A stretch of 35,464 nt of DNA, taken from a virus. The position numbers and the translations under genes are program-made. The stretch is taken from positions 1-35,464 of the IMG/VR virus record IMGVR_UViG_3300044620_000678; one strand, given 5' to 3'. The notes below the pieces were generated by a model, which did not search any database, was not told where the DNA came from, and saw only the letters and a program-made list of their open reading frames with translations. Position 1 is the first letter of the stretch. The number at the start of each line of letters is the position of its first letter. Below, piece after piece: positions 23,589 to 31,645 of the stretch.

Positions 23589-26500
23589 CTATAACCATTT
23601 GAGCTGTTATTGATTTATGACATTCAAAGTGTTTGTCAGTGCCTTTGTGTTTGCACCAATTCCAATCTCCTTTATCAAAGATAATGCCTTCTTCATTCCA
23701 GCATCCATGACATACGTTTGTATTGGTTATTCTTACGCAATCAGTAAATTCATGATCCGCCTCTGTAAAATTGCTTATCATAAATACTTTTACATTTAAA
23801 GCCCAAGCAAGCCAGCTTAAACCTGAACTAAGCCCTATAAAAAACTTGCTATTACTAATCATATTTATGGTGTTCTCTATTGAGGTATCTTCTATTTGTA
23901 CGCAATTATCAAATGGATTCTTTTCTTTAGATACATTATAAACAATATAGTTTTGGCTAACTAAATAGTTTATAAGCTCTTGCCAACCTTCTTTCGTCCA
24001 AAACTTGCACCCTGAAGTAGAGTTCGTGGCTATTGTAACAAATTTTCCAGCACTTTCAAATTTGACAGGAGTATAAGCTAATACAGGTCTTTGTTCTGTA
24101 AAATCTAATCCTAATATGTTTGTTGCGGCTTTTTGTAATGGGATAGTATTTGGGATTTCTGGTTCCTTATCGCTATTGTAAAACCATCCTATTCTATATA
24201 AAGCATAAACATTATTTACCACAATGCCCGGTTCCACCAATTCTAATTCTGGATAGTGCAGTATTCTATTCCAAAAAGTGGATAATATAACCTTGCATTG
24301 ATGTAGCTTTTGAAATTCTAAAGCATAGGGAACCCAAGCTAATGTATCTCCCAATGATTTACTTTCTATAACAATAAATACTCTTTTGTTATTTAAGTGC
24401 AAGAAATTTGCATATATCATTTCATTACCTTCCCAAACTTTGGTTGTCCAATTTGTAAAGTATGTTCTATTTAATTTTACCCAAGTGTTTGAATTTATTA
24501 TATTTTCGTAAATAATACTACCATTCCCATCAAAAAATTGAACTTTAAATTTACTATCTACATTGCCTTTGATTTCTAGAAATGGATTGTCAACAAAGTG
24601 CTGAGAAATAGATACTTTTTGCTTTTGAATAGGTAATTCAATTATTTTTTTATAAGCATCTTCTTGTCTAAAAGCAAATATAGGAGTGGTATTGTCTGTA
24701 GGTACTTCGTAATTACATTCTAAGGTATTTAAATCGCTATCAATTGGCTGTAGGTAGTTTGTAAACATATCTCCATATTGAGGCAAATTTCTAGCTATAA
24801 TAGGCAATCCGTAGCTAATGGCTTCCCTCAAAACTAAGGGATTACATTCCCAAGTGCTATTGAACATAAATATATCAGCCATCTCCATAAAAGTATCTAT
24901 GTCTTTCCTTTCCCCCCAAACTTTAACATTACTAGGCAAATCTTTCATCAATGGTTCCCAATAATCCTTAAAGTTCCCAGCTTGATTGCCAACAAAATGA
25001 AATGTCATATTAGGGTATTTACGCGCAATTTCAATGCCTTCACCTTGATTTTTACCACTAGTCCATAACCCTACATTTAAAACATGTTTTCCATCTTTTA
25101 CTGCATTAACTTCTTTTTTATCTATCGGATATTCTATTGTAACAAATGTAGATTCCATATTAGCAAAAGTTTCCTCATGATATGGAGAACAGAATATATA
25201 TGAATCTGGATGAAATATCTTTTCTTTATCAGGATCAAAAGATACGTCATGGCAAGTTTCTGCAATTCTATATTTTCTATTTGAATCATAAAGTCTTTTT
25301 ACCATCTCTCTATCTAATCTTTCAGATGGCTCGTCTATATGTATTAAATCAGGCTTCCATCTATCAATTACCTTAAATAACTCCATCTTATCTTCATATA
25401 AAGTAGTAAAGTTTTCTCCTAGTAAACTTTTTATCTTATCTCTTTGAACCACGAAATCTAAGCTATAGCATTGATATTCAACAACATATATTTCACAATC
25501 AGTATAATCTTTAAGAGCTTCAATTCTTTTTAGTAAAAACTGGGGCATCCCGCCTGTGCTTAAATGTGGGGCTAGGTAAAGTATTCTCATTTTCTTTTCT
25601 CCAATAAACAAGTTTATCTTGTCTATATTTTTTTCTCCATGATAAAATAATAAATCTTCTTTCTTTGCGGGTATTCTAAGCCAGTTGCCATCTATTCTAG
25701 CTTCTCCTGTAAATTCTAAATTATTATGTAATCCATTAACATATATACAAGGCAAGCCGTTAAAAACGAGTCTTTTGTATAGCAATACGTTCATTATTGT
25801 TTCTTCGTGATATGGCGCATACCATTCATGATTTGCTAGTATTTTGGGGTGGTTGCACATCCAATACCATTCGTCCAAGAAGTCTATTGTTTTTTGCCCA
25901 GCAACATAATACCCCGTTTGCCTATATCTTTCCCTCACATATTGGTTTATACCAAATAAATCACAAGCTGGATGCTCTAACGTAGTGCTTAAATCATCTC
26001 TGCTATCGGCGCCACCACGACCATTTATATGCAAATAGTCATATACCCCTTCTACAAAATAAGGACAAGTTGAATTATAGTCATAAAAATCAAAAATCCT
26101 ATCTACGTAAGGACTTGCAACAGAATCAGTATCAATGTAAGCTACTGTGTCTGCGTAATTGATTAAAGCATCTTTTGTAATCTTGGGTCTTTCTATAAGG
26201 AGCTTGTAAATATCTTTGTCTGCTCTGTCTATATAATCTTTCCTTTTAACCGAATTTTTTACATCACAATCCCATCTTATTGTTATGGTGTTTTCTACTT
26301 CTACTTTATTGTCCGAATTAAGCATGTAAACGTAAATAGGATAAGTGCTAAAATTTCTAATGGAACGACAACAAGCATCCACAAGATCAAAATAGGAATC
26401 GTCAGCATAAAGGACGTAAGCTTTTTCATGTTCGTGTTTTTTTTTATTCAAAAATATATCATTTTCACGTCTATCAATATTGTAGATATTTTGTATTTTT

Positions 26501-27036
26501 AATAGAATATTGTCTATTGCCTCTTTATTTGATATTTCATTGCACTCAAATTCTATAGTATCTGCAAGCAATTTAGGGTTAATGTTGCATTGGTTTAAAT
26601 ATGACTCAAGTATAATATGGTCATGCCCTTCAGTATCTATTTTAAGGTGTGTAATGCCTTCTATATTAAACATATCAACAAGAGAATACCAATCCATCTT
26701 AATTACTCTTGTTTTTGTCACTATTTTGTCATATAAATCTTTCCCTATCTTATTTATAACATATTCATGTGGTTTATCTACACTATTGCATCCTCTAACC
26801 CAATATGGTAGATTATTTTCTATTATTTTATCTTCTTCTATGTGGTATATATCTATAAATCCGCTATATTCAGATATAGCAGCATTAACTTTAGTGACAT
26901 TTTTTTTATCTGGGAGCCTGTCTAGATAGAATTTTATTGGTTCTATACTTAATCCAATGGTATTATCATCTGCATTTTCAATAAGAGTATCAAAGTCAGA
27001 TGTGCCTATTTCAATGAAATCGTAGTGTTTCCCCAT
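23566..27036 (-). CDS. Four-domain sugar-transfer fusion: FkbM methyltransferase, GT-A, GT4, BAHT-like heptosyltransferase (1156 aa)
   Basis: Domains in order. Residues 1-190 are an FkbM-type SAM methyltransferase ('FIEIGTSDFDT' start, 'LKIDTEGHD' at 131-139). Residues 200-470 are a GT-A-type region with 'AYIDTDSVAS' (D302-T-D304). Residues 483-800 are a GT4/GT-B domain: 'LAPHLSTGGMPQ' at its start and the E730-x7-E738 motif in 'WECNPLVLREAISYG'. Residues 810-1156 are a GT9-like domain resembling autotransporter O-heptosyltransferases (TibC/Aah, BAHT), with 'ESKSLGDTLAW' (891-901), 'GLSSGLSWLAWAL' (1068-1080) and four Cys (1109, 1112, 1128, 1139). The Cys match the metal-binding Cys cluster known in that family. 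Activity is predicted as stepwise glycosylation and methylation, perhaps of Ser/Thr in virion fibres; the target is inferred. It is inverted relative to its neighbours and has a full promoter at 27059-27088. Confidence 0.8.
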   Translation of the reverse strand: MGKHYDFIEIGTSDFDTLIENADDNTIGLSIEPIKFYLDRLPDKKNVTKVNAAISEYSGFIDIYHIEEDKIIENNLPYWVRGCNSVDKPHEYVINKIGKDLYDKIVTKTRVIKMDWYSLVDMFNIEGITHLKIDTEGHDHIILESYLNQCNINPKLLADTIEFECNEISNKEAIDNILLKIQNIYNIDRRENDIFLNKKKHEHEKAYVLYADDSYFDLVDACCRSIRNFSTYPIYVYMLNSDNKVEVENTITIRWDCDVKNSVKRKDYIDRADKDIYKLLIERPKITKDALINYADTVAYIDTDSVASPYVDRIFDFYDYNSTCPYFVEGVYDYLHINGRGGADSRDDLSTTLEHPACDLFGINQYVRERYRQTGYYVAGQKTIDFLDEWYWMCNHPKILANHEWYAPYHEETIMNVLLYKRLVFNGLPCIYVNGLHNNLEFTGEARIDGNWLRIPAKKEDLLFYHGEKNIDKINLFIGEKKMRILYLAPHLSTGGMPQFLLKRIEALKDYTDCEIYVVEYQCYSLDFVVQRDKIKSLLGENFTTLYEDKMELFKVIDRWKPDLIHIDEPSERLDREMVKRLYDSNRKYRIAETCHDVSFDPDKEKIFHPDSYIFCSPYHEETFANMESTFVTIEYPIDKKEVNAVKDGKHVLNVGLWTSGKNQGEGIEIARKYPNMTFHFVGNQAGNFKDYWEPLMKDLPSNVKVWGERKDIDTFMEMADIFMFNSTWECNPLVLREAISYGLPIIARNLPQYGDMFTNYLQPIDSDLNTLECNYEVPTDNTTPIFAFRQEDAYKKIIELPIQKQKVSISQHFVDNPFLEIKGNVDSKFKVQFFDGNGSIIYENIINSNTWVKLNRTYFTNWTTKVWEGNEMIYANFLHLNNKRVFIVIESKSLGDTLAWVPYALEFQKLHQCKVILSTFWNRILHYPELELVEPGIVVNNVYALYRIGWFYNSDKEPEIPNTIPLQKAATNILGLDFTEQRPVLAYTPVKFESAGKFVTIATNSTSGCKFWTKEGWQELINYLVSQNYIVYNVSKEKNPFDNCVQIEDTSIENTINMISNSKFFIGLSSGLSWLAWALNVKVFMISNFTEADHEFTDCVRITNTNVCHGCWNEEGIIFDKGDWNWCKHKGTDKHFECHKSITAQMVIEKIKAAF

Positions 27037-27058
27037 ACAGCAAAATTAATTATATCAA

Positions 27059-27088
27059 CAAAAGTAATTAATTTAATTAAAAAACAAA
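27059..27088 (-). promoter_or_regulatory. Full Bacteroidota promoter for the 1156-aa fusion gene
   Basis: On the minus strand, TTTG (27088-27085), an 18-base spacer and TACTTTTG (27066-27059) match the Bacteroidota consensus TTTG-N17-19-TANNTTTG exactly. The box ends 23 bases before the start at 27036. It is the only promoter in the window with both elements. The divergent plus-strand gene starts at 27111, so the 74-base A/T-rich gap serves both directions. Confidence 0.75.
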
Positions 27089-27110
27089 TTAAATTTCATA
27101 ATATTGCATT

Positions 27111-27488
27111 ATGAAAATAGAAGTAAGTATCGGTGAGGTAGTAGATAAGTACACTATCTTAACCATAAAAAAGCTATTCATCCATGATAGTGAAAAACTA
27201 GTAAACGTAGAAAAAGAATGGAAAATAATTAAATCTGCTTTATTAAAAAAGCATCCAGAAACACTAACAGAACCATTTACCCAAGAGCTTTACGACATAA
27301 ACAAAAAGCTATGGAAAGTGGAAGATGATTTAAGGGATTGCGAGCATAAGAATTATTTTGGCGAAAAGTTTGTTGAATTAGCAAGGGAAGTTTACCAATT
27401 AAATGACGTTAGGGCTATAATAAAAAAACAAATTAATCAAAAGTATGGCTCTGAATTAATAGAAGAAAAATCATATAAACAACACTAA
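27111..27488 (+). CDS. DUF6165-like helical protein of the glycosylation island
   Basis: This 125-residue helical protein opens 'MKIEVSIGEVVDKYTIL'. It continues with 'LYDINKKLWKVEDDLR' and ends with 'LNDVRAIIKKQIN' and a 'GSELIEEKSY' tail. From memory this matches DUF6165, a family repeatedly found beside glycosyltransferase genes in phages and environmental bacteria, without known activity. No catalytic residues are evident. It starts the plus-strand part of the island and is followed three bases later by a glycosyltransferase, so it may help or scaffold those enzymes. That role is inference. Confidence 0.65.
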   Translation: MKIEVSIGEVVDKYTILTIKKLFIHDSEKLVNVEKEWKIIKSALLKKHPETLTEPFTQELYDINKKLWKVEDDLRDCEHKNYFGEKFVELAREVYQLNDVRAIIKKQINQKYGSELIEEKSYKQH

Positions 27489-27491
27489 TTT

Positions 27492-28424
27492 ATGAAGAAC
27501 ATCAGATTTATCTGTGCGCAACCCACCTCTCTTTTTTATGCTTGGCAAGTAGAAGTTATGATAAATAACTTTATAGAAATGGGCATAAACCCAAATAGCA
27601 TTGATATTGTATCTTGGAAAGTGAACAATGTAATTCCTGAAGAATGGGTAAAATTAGCTAATGCATATCCTGTTAGATTCTTTTTTTATGATGACACTAG
27701 AGTTACAAGACATTACATATCGTCTATCCGTCCTAATATATTGAAGCAACATTTTGCAGCTCATCCTGAATTAGAAGAAGAAGCAATTCTTTATCATGAT
27801 TGCGATATTGTATTGACAAAACCAATAAATTGGGAGCAATTTTTGGAAGATGAAAAATGGTATGGGTCTGATACTAGATGGTATATAGCGCATAGTTACA
27901 TATTAAGCAAAGGTCAAGATGTTTTAGATAAAATGTGTGAAATAGTTGGTATTGAAGAGTCAATTATTAAAGACAACGAGCTTAATTCAATTGGCGCACA
28001 ATACTTAATGAAAGGAATAAATGCTGAATTTTGGGCTAATGTAGAAAAAGATTGTGAGAGGTTATATAATGAAATTACAATGTTGAATAACATTAAAAAG
28101 GCTGAAAATAACCAATATCATGAACTACAAATATGGTGCGCAGATATGTGGGCAGTCTTATGGAATGGCTGGAAATTAGGCAAAGAAACGGTATGTCATC
28201 CCGATTTAGAATTTGCTTGGGGTACTAGCTCCGAAAGCGATTTTGAAAGATTAAATATATTGCATAATGCCGGTGTTGTTAGCTCTGCTGATGGTTTATT
28301 TTATAAAGCAGAATTTATGGATAGATTACCTTACAATCTAAATTTAAATATCAAAGAAGGAACGGCATCAAAAAAGTATTACGAAATTATACAACAAGTA
28401 GAAAAAAAATCAGTTTTGATATGA
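27492..28424 (+). CDS. GT-A-type glycosyltransferase with DCD motif
   Basis: This 310-residue enzyme has a GT-A-like layout. It starts 'RFICAQPTSLFYAWQVEVMI', continues with an alpha/beta half, and has 'ILYHDCDIVLTKP' with D103-C-D105 as the metal and nucleotide-sugar binding DxD motif. It then has 'GAQYLMKG' and 'WCADMWAVLWNGW', and a helical end. The pattern recalls, weakly, plant and algal peptidyl Ser/Hyp glycosyltransferases, which would fit protein glycosylation; that resemblance is from memory and uncertain. No membrane anchor is seen, so it should act in the cytoplasm. The stop overlaps the next start (ATGA). Confidence 0.7.
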   Translation: MKNIRFICAQPTSLFYAWQVEVMINNFIEMGINPNSIDIVSWKVNNVIPEEWVKLANAYPVRFFFYDDTRVTRHYISSIRPNILKQHFAAHPELEEEAILYHDCDIVLTKPINWEQFLEDEKWYGSDTRWYIAHSYILSKGQDVLDKMCEIVGIEESIIKDNELNSIGAQYLMKGINAEFWANVEKDCERLYNEITMLNNIKKAENNQYHELQIWCADMWAVLWNGWKLGKETVCHPDLEFAWGTSSESDFERLNILHNAGVVSSADGLFYKAEFMDRLPYNLNLNIKEGTASKKYYEIIQQVEKKSVLI

Positions 28425-29173
28425 AAATACCATTTATATCATGTAAATGCATAACTTATGGTAGAGTTAGTACGCTTGAAGAGAGTGTTGAATCTTTCCT
28501 CAAGCAGGACTATCCTAAAGATAGATGTGAACTTATCATAGTTAATGATTACCCTTTACAAACCCTTATATTTGATCATCCTCAAGTTAAGATAATTAAC
28601 TTAGACAAGACATTTGATACAATAGGAGAAAAAGAAAACTTTGCTACAGAACTGTGTCAAGGAGATATTATATGTCAATGGGACGATGATGACGTAGCTC
28701 TACCAAATCATTTACAGAACGTAGCTAATTATATGACAGAAGATGTTAATGTACTTCATTGGGAAACAGGAGTGTTATGTCATAGTACAGGTATTGAAAC
28801 TGTTGGTTGGATAGGTAACTCTGGTATTGTGTTTAGAAAGCAAGCTTGGAGGGCTATAGGGGGACATCCTCTTGAAAATGCTGGATATGATATGACTTTC
28901 ATTGAACGTATCAATGCATATGGAGGAAGATTATTTGCCAAACCACCTAAAGAAGAAGCTAGCTGGTTTTATATGTGGGGGGGAAGAGGATATCACATGA
29001 GTGGCGAAGGAACAGACCATCCCGGAAAGTTAAATGCTATACAAAGACATAGTGCATACATTGAATATGAAAGAAGTATGGGAAATATTCTTGAAGGAGA
29101 AGTTCGTCTTAAACCTAATTGGAAAAAAGATTATAGTCAAATGTTAAAAGATTTTATCAATAAAAATAAATAA
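28421..29173 (+). CDS. Family 2-type glycosyltransferase
   Basis: This 250-residue GT-A enzyme starts 'FISCKCITYGRVSTLEESVESFLKQDYP', the usual family 2 first strand and helix. It then has 'LIIVNDYP' and a DxD region 'CQWDDDDVALP' (D88-D91). The downstream part 'GNSGIVFRKQAWRAIGG' and 'AGYDMTFIERI' matches the acceptor-side motifs of family 2 enzymes. It lacks membrane segments and is soluble. Coupled by ATGA overlap to the preceding glycosyltransferase and two bases from the following methyltransferase, it clearly belongs to one operon. The transferred sugar and acceptor cannot be read from the sequence. Confidence 0.8.
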   Translation: MKIPFISCKCITYGRVSTLEESVESFLKQDYPKDRCELIIVNDYPLQTLIFDHPQVKIINLDKTFDTIGEKENFATELCQGDIICQWDDDDVALPNHLQNVANYMTEDVNVLHWETGVLCHSTGIETVGWIGNSGIVFRKQAWRAIGGHPLENAGYDMTFIERINAYGGRLFAKPPKEEASWFYMWGGRGYHMSGEGTDHPGKLNAIQRHSAYIEYERSMGNILEGEVRLKPNWKKDYSQMLKDFINKNK

Positions 29174-29174
29174 T

Positions 29175-29732
29175 ATGTCTATTAAAGATACACTGTATGC
29201 CATGAGGAGTGGACATTACAAAAATGGATTAGAAGATTTAATTAACTATGTAAATACGTTTTCTAATACTAAGGAGATGACAATCCTTGAGATTGGATCT
29301 TATGCTGGGGAATCAACAGAAATGTTTGCTCAAAACTTTAAAAGTGTTATATCAATTGATCCTTTTATAAACGATTATGATGCAAATGATCCTGCTTGTA
29401 GCTATATGGACTTAACAAATGTTTACAAAACTTTTAGTTCAGTAATATCTAAGTATGATAACATAACTCATATTAGAAAAACATCAGATGATGCTATTGA
29501 CGAACTTAAAGACATTAAAGTGGATTTAATCTACATTGATGGTTTACATACATACGATCAGGTTAAGAAAGATATTGATAACTATAAAAGTTTAATCAAT
29601 GAGTCTGGATTCATTAGTGGTCATGATTATCATCAAGTTTGGCAAGGAGTTGTAGATGCTATACATGAGAAAATAGGGGGGCCTGACAAAATATTTCAAG
29701 ATACGAGTTGGATTAAAAAATTAAATAAGTAG
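29175..29732 (+). CDS. Class I SAM-dependent methyltransferase (Methyltransf_24 type)
   Basis: This 185-residue protein has motif I 'ILEIGSYAGES' (37-47), an acidic end of strand 2 ('ISIDPF'), and 'VDLIYIDGLHTYDQV' (116-130) with the D-G-x-H pattern of the Methyltransf_24 family. A further 'GFISGHDY' strand follows. Relatives act on sugars or other small hydroxyl-bearing substrates. Between two glycosyltransferases it most plausibly methylates a transferred sugar, capping or modifying the glycan. It is separated by one to two bases from both neighbours. Confidence 0.75.
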   Translation: MSIKDTLYAMRSGHYKNGLEDLINYVNTFSNTKEMTILEIGSYAGESTEMFAQNFKSVISIDPFINDYDANDPACSYMDLTNVYKTFSSVISKYDNITHIRKTSDDAIDELKDIKVDLIYIDGLHTYDQVKKDIDNYKSLINESGFISGHDYHQVWQGVVDAIHEKIGGPDKIFQDTSWIKKLNK

Positions 29733-29734
29733 TT

Positions 29735-30277
29735 ATGTTTTTAAATATAATAACACCATGTAGTCGTCCTGATAACTTATTAATTATTGCTAATAGTATA
29801 GATATACCTAAAGAAAACTATCGTTGGATAATTGTTTTTGATAGTGTTACACTACCTGATAGTAAGCTAATACCTGATAACTGTGAGGTTTATACCTATA
29901 CAGACAAAAAAAGTATTACTGGTAGTTCACAAAGAAACTTCGCATTAGAATTAATCAATGATGGATATGTCTATTCTAATGATGATGATACTATAATACA
30001 TCCAGATTTGTGGGAAAACATTAAAGATTTAGATAATGACTTTATATCATTTGATCAAGTGTGGAGTAATGGCAAACCAAGACTATATGGAAACACAATT
30101 AAATTAAATTATGTAGATAATCATAACTTCATTGTACACAGATCATTAATAGGTGATGAGCGATTTGTTATAGATAGATATGATTCAGATGGTGTACTTG
30201 CTGAAAACTGTTATAACAGATGTAAAAATCCAAAATACATTCCTAAAGTGTTAAGTACTTACAACTCACTTAGATAA
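29735..30277 (+). CDS. Small GT-A-fold glycosyltransferase
   Basis: This is a compact 180-residue enzyme. It begins 'FLNIITPCSRPDNLLIIANSI', the family 2 first strand and helix. It has 'RWIIVFDS' and then 'NDGYVYSNDDDTIIHPDLW' with D83-D85 as the DxD-type motif. 'SFDQVWSNGKPRLYG' and 'DRYDSDGVLAENCY' form the acceptor half. It is shorter than typical family 2 enzymes (about 230-300 residues) but keeps the full nucleotide-binding half. It closes the run of glycosyltransferases; the sugar it transfers is unknown. Confidence 0.7.
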   Translation: MFLNIITPCSRPDNLLIIANSIDIPKENYRWIIVFDSVTLPDSKLIPDNCEVYTYTDKKSITGSSQRNFALELINDGYVYSNDDDTIIHPDLWENIKDLDNDFISFDQVWSNGKPRLYGNTIKLNYVDNHNFIVHRSLIGDERFVIDRYDSDGVLAENCYNRCKNPKYIPKVLSTYNSLR

Positions 30278-30298
30278 TATTAATAAAAATTTATTTAT

Positions 30299-30523
30299 AT
30301 GAACAAAATAAAAGAAATCATTATATCTTATGCGACAGCCCTTAATCCGACTGAAGAGCAGAAAGAAGTAGCTGAAAAAAGGCTTGAAATTTGTATGGGG
30401 TGTGAGTTTTGGGTTCAATCGCCTATCAGAGATTATTGCGGTAAATGTGGGTGTACAACGAGTGCCAAAGTATTTAGCCCTGTTGGGGCGGGGGCTTGTC
30501 CGGAAAAAAAGTGGACAATTTAA
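30299..30523 (+). CDS. Small Cys-rich zinc-ribbon-like protein
   Basis: This 74-residue protein has six Cys: C32 and C35 ('CMGC'), C47, C50 and C52 ('YCGKCGC') and C67 ('GAGACPEKKW'). Two CxxC pairs suggest a structural zinc site. The N-terminal ~28 residues are helical. From memory, near-identical patterns ('KVFSPVGAGACPEKKW') recur in Bacteroidota and marine phages beside sugar-related genes, without known function. It lies 21 bases after the last glycosyltransferase and before the promoter of the lysis region, so it probably ends the glycosylation operon. Confidence 0.7.
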   Translation: MNKIKEIIISYATALNPTEEQKEVAEKRLEICMGCEFWVQSPIRDYCGKCGCTTSAKVFSPVGAGACPEKKWTI

Positions 30524-30544
30524 AAAATATAATATAATATTAGT

Positions 30545-30552
30545 TATATTTG
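30545..30552 (+). promoter_or_regulatory. Bacteroidota-type -7 box TATATTTG before the lysis region
   Basis: TATATTTG ends 17 bases before the ATG at 30569, within the 45-base A/T-rich gap after the zinc-ribbon gene. No -33 TTTG is seen. It probably starts the lysis-region transcript. Confidence 0.6.
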
Positions 30553-30568
30553 TTCTAAAAAAGGGGAA

Positions 30569-30778
30569 ATGAACAATTTTGACCAAATAGATAGTGATTT
30601 TACACCTTTGGGTGTTGTAACAATGGCTATATCATGGCTAAATATTTTAGGAATAGTAGTGTTAAACCCACTATTACAAACTATAGTTTATTTGATGACC
30701 ATTGTTTGGTTAGGTATGCAAATGTATGGTTTTGTTAAAAAGCAGTTTTTTAAACATAAAAATAATGGGAACAGCTAA
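30569..30778 (+). CDS. Small membrane protein, holin-like candidate
   Basis: This 69-residue protein has a hydrophilic start, two adjacent hydrophobic stretches (about 13-33 and 36-55) and a basic tail 'KKQFFKHKNN'. This suits a small phage holin or pinholin with the C-terminus in the cytoplasm, but the family is not recognised. It is the first gene after the promoter box at 30545 and overlaps the next gene by 14 bases. A second holin-like gene lies at 32280, so only one of them may form the lethal hole. Confidence 0.55.
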   Translation: MNNFDQIDSDFTPLGVVTMAISWLNILGIVVLNPLLQTIVYLMTIVWLGMQMYGFVKKQFFKHKNNGNS

Positions 30779-31322
30779 AAACATAATAATTGTAGCACTT
30801 ATATTTGTAGTGCTTTTTTTCGTTTTATCCCCTAATGGCAATGGAGGTGATACTAAAGTTATCACTAAGATAGATACACTGATAAAGCACGATACAATAA
30901 GGAAATATAAAAAAGGGGATGCTATCCCTTTTGTTGTTTTAGATACAATTTACCAAGTTAACGAGGTACACGATACCACCTATATAGTTAATGATTATAA
31001 TAAGGTAAAAGTTTATTTAGATACTTTGCGTATAAATACGGATAATTACGTATCTATTCAAGATACAATTTCTCAAAATAAGATTTTTGGTAGAGGATAT
31101 AATGCGCATTTTACTGAAAAAACTATTGTGAAGGTAAGAGAAATACGTACGATATTACCACCAAAAGCAGCATTATATTGGGGAGTAATGGCAACTAAGC
31201 AAGAAAATAATTTTGGATATGGAGGGGGCTTGATTTACAAATCACCTAATAAAGGCATTATCCAATTAAATATCACTAACAACAAGCAGTTCCAATTCGG
31301 ATACTACTCTAAAATATTTTAA
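30765..31322 (+). CDS. Membrane-anchored extracytoplasmic protein of the lysis region
   Basis: I place the start at ATG 30765, because the preceding 13 codons of the open frame lie before the natural N-terminal anchor 'NIIIVALIFVVLFFVLS'. The 185-residue protein then has one N-terminal membrane helix followed by a beta-rich, Lys/Asp/Thr-rich domain ('KIDTLIKHDTIRKYKKGD', 'VYLDTLRINTDNY'). Its end reads 'GLIYKSPNKGIIQLN'. Proteins of this type are common next to lysis genes in Bacteroidota phages; the function is not established. A type II topology and an inner-spanin-like role are possible but unproven. Confidence 0.6.
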   Translation: MGTAKNIIIVALIFVVLFFVLSPNGNGGDTKVITKIDTLIKHDTIRKYKKGDAIPFVVLDTIYQVNEVHDTTYIVNDYNKVKVYLDTLRINTDNYVSIQDTISQNKIFGRGYNAHFTEKTIVKVREIRTILPPKAALYWGVMATKQENNFGYGGGLIYKSPNKGIIQLNITNNKQFQFGYYSKIF

Positions 31323-31324
31323 CA

Positions 31325-31645
31325 ATGGCAGCAGCAAAAAAGACAGATGAAAAAAAAGATGTAAATGTATCTGCAAATCCATTGCCAGTAAGCTTTAAAG
31401 ATTTTGTCAAGCATCCAAAAGAAGCAATTGCATTTCTAGCTATTATAGCAATGGGGTATTTGTATGTAGATATAAGAAGCACATTCCAGACTAATGCAGA
31501 TAAGCAAGACAGAAGGGTAGATAAGGTAGAAACAAGACTAGATGCAGTACAAGACGCATTGAGAAGAAGCGATTCATCTGGTGCAGTAACCGCATCTCAA
31601 TTAAAAATGTTAAATGATTTAGGAGCTATAAAATCATTGAGATAA
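31325..31645 (+). CDS. Small membrane protein with coiled coil
   Basis: This 106-residue protein has a Lys-rich cytoplasmic start (1-30), one membrane helix (about 34-50, 'AIAFLAIIAMGYLYV') and a charged heptad-like coiled coil (about 58-85). A short 'ASQLKMLNDLGAI' tail follows. A single helix followed by a periplasmic coiled coil is the topology of inner-membrane spanins. It overlaps the next start by one base (TAATG), and that gene begins with a signal sequence. I infer a lysis or envelope role and no more. Confidence 0.55.
   Translation: MAAAKKTDEKKDVNVSANPLPVSFKDFVKHPKEAIAFLAIIAMGYLYVDIRSTFQTNADKQDRRVDKVETRLDAVQDALRRSDSSGAVTASQLKMLNDLGAIKSLR

Noticed and set aside
28567-28574. TATATTTG inside the family 2 glycosyltransferase gene
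   Set aside because: It lies within a coding region with no start codon 17-23 bases downstream; A/T-rich sequence makes chance matches likely.
30266-30586. Minus-strand 106-residue frame
   Set aside because: It overlaps the Cys-rich zinc-type gene and the lysis promoter on the other strand, and its composition looks like a chance frame.
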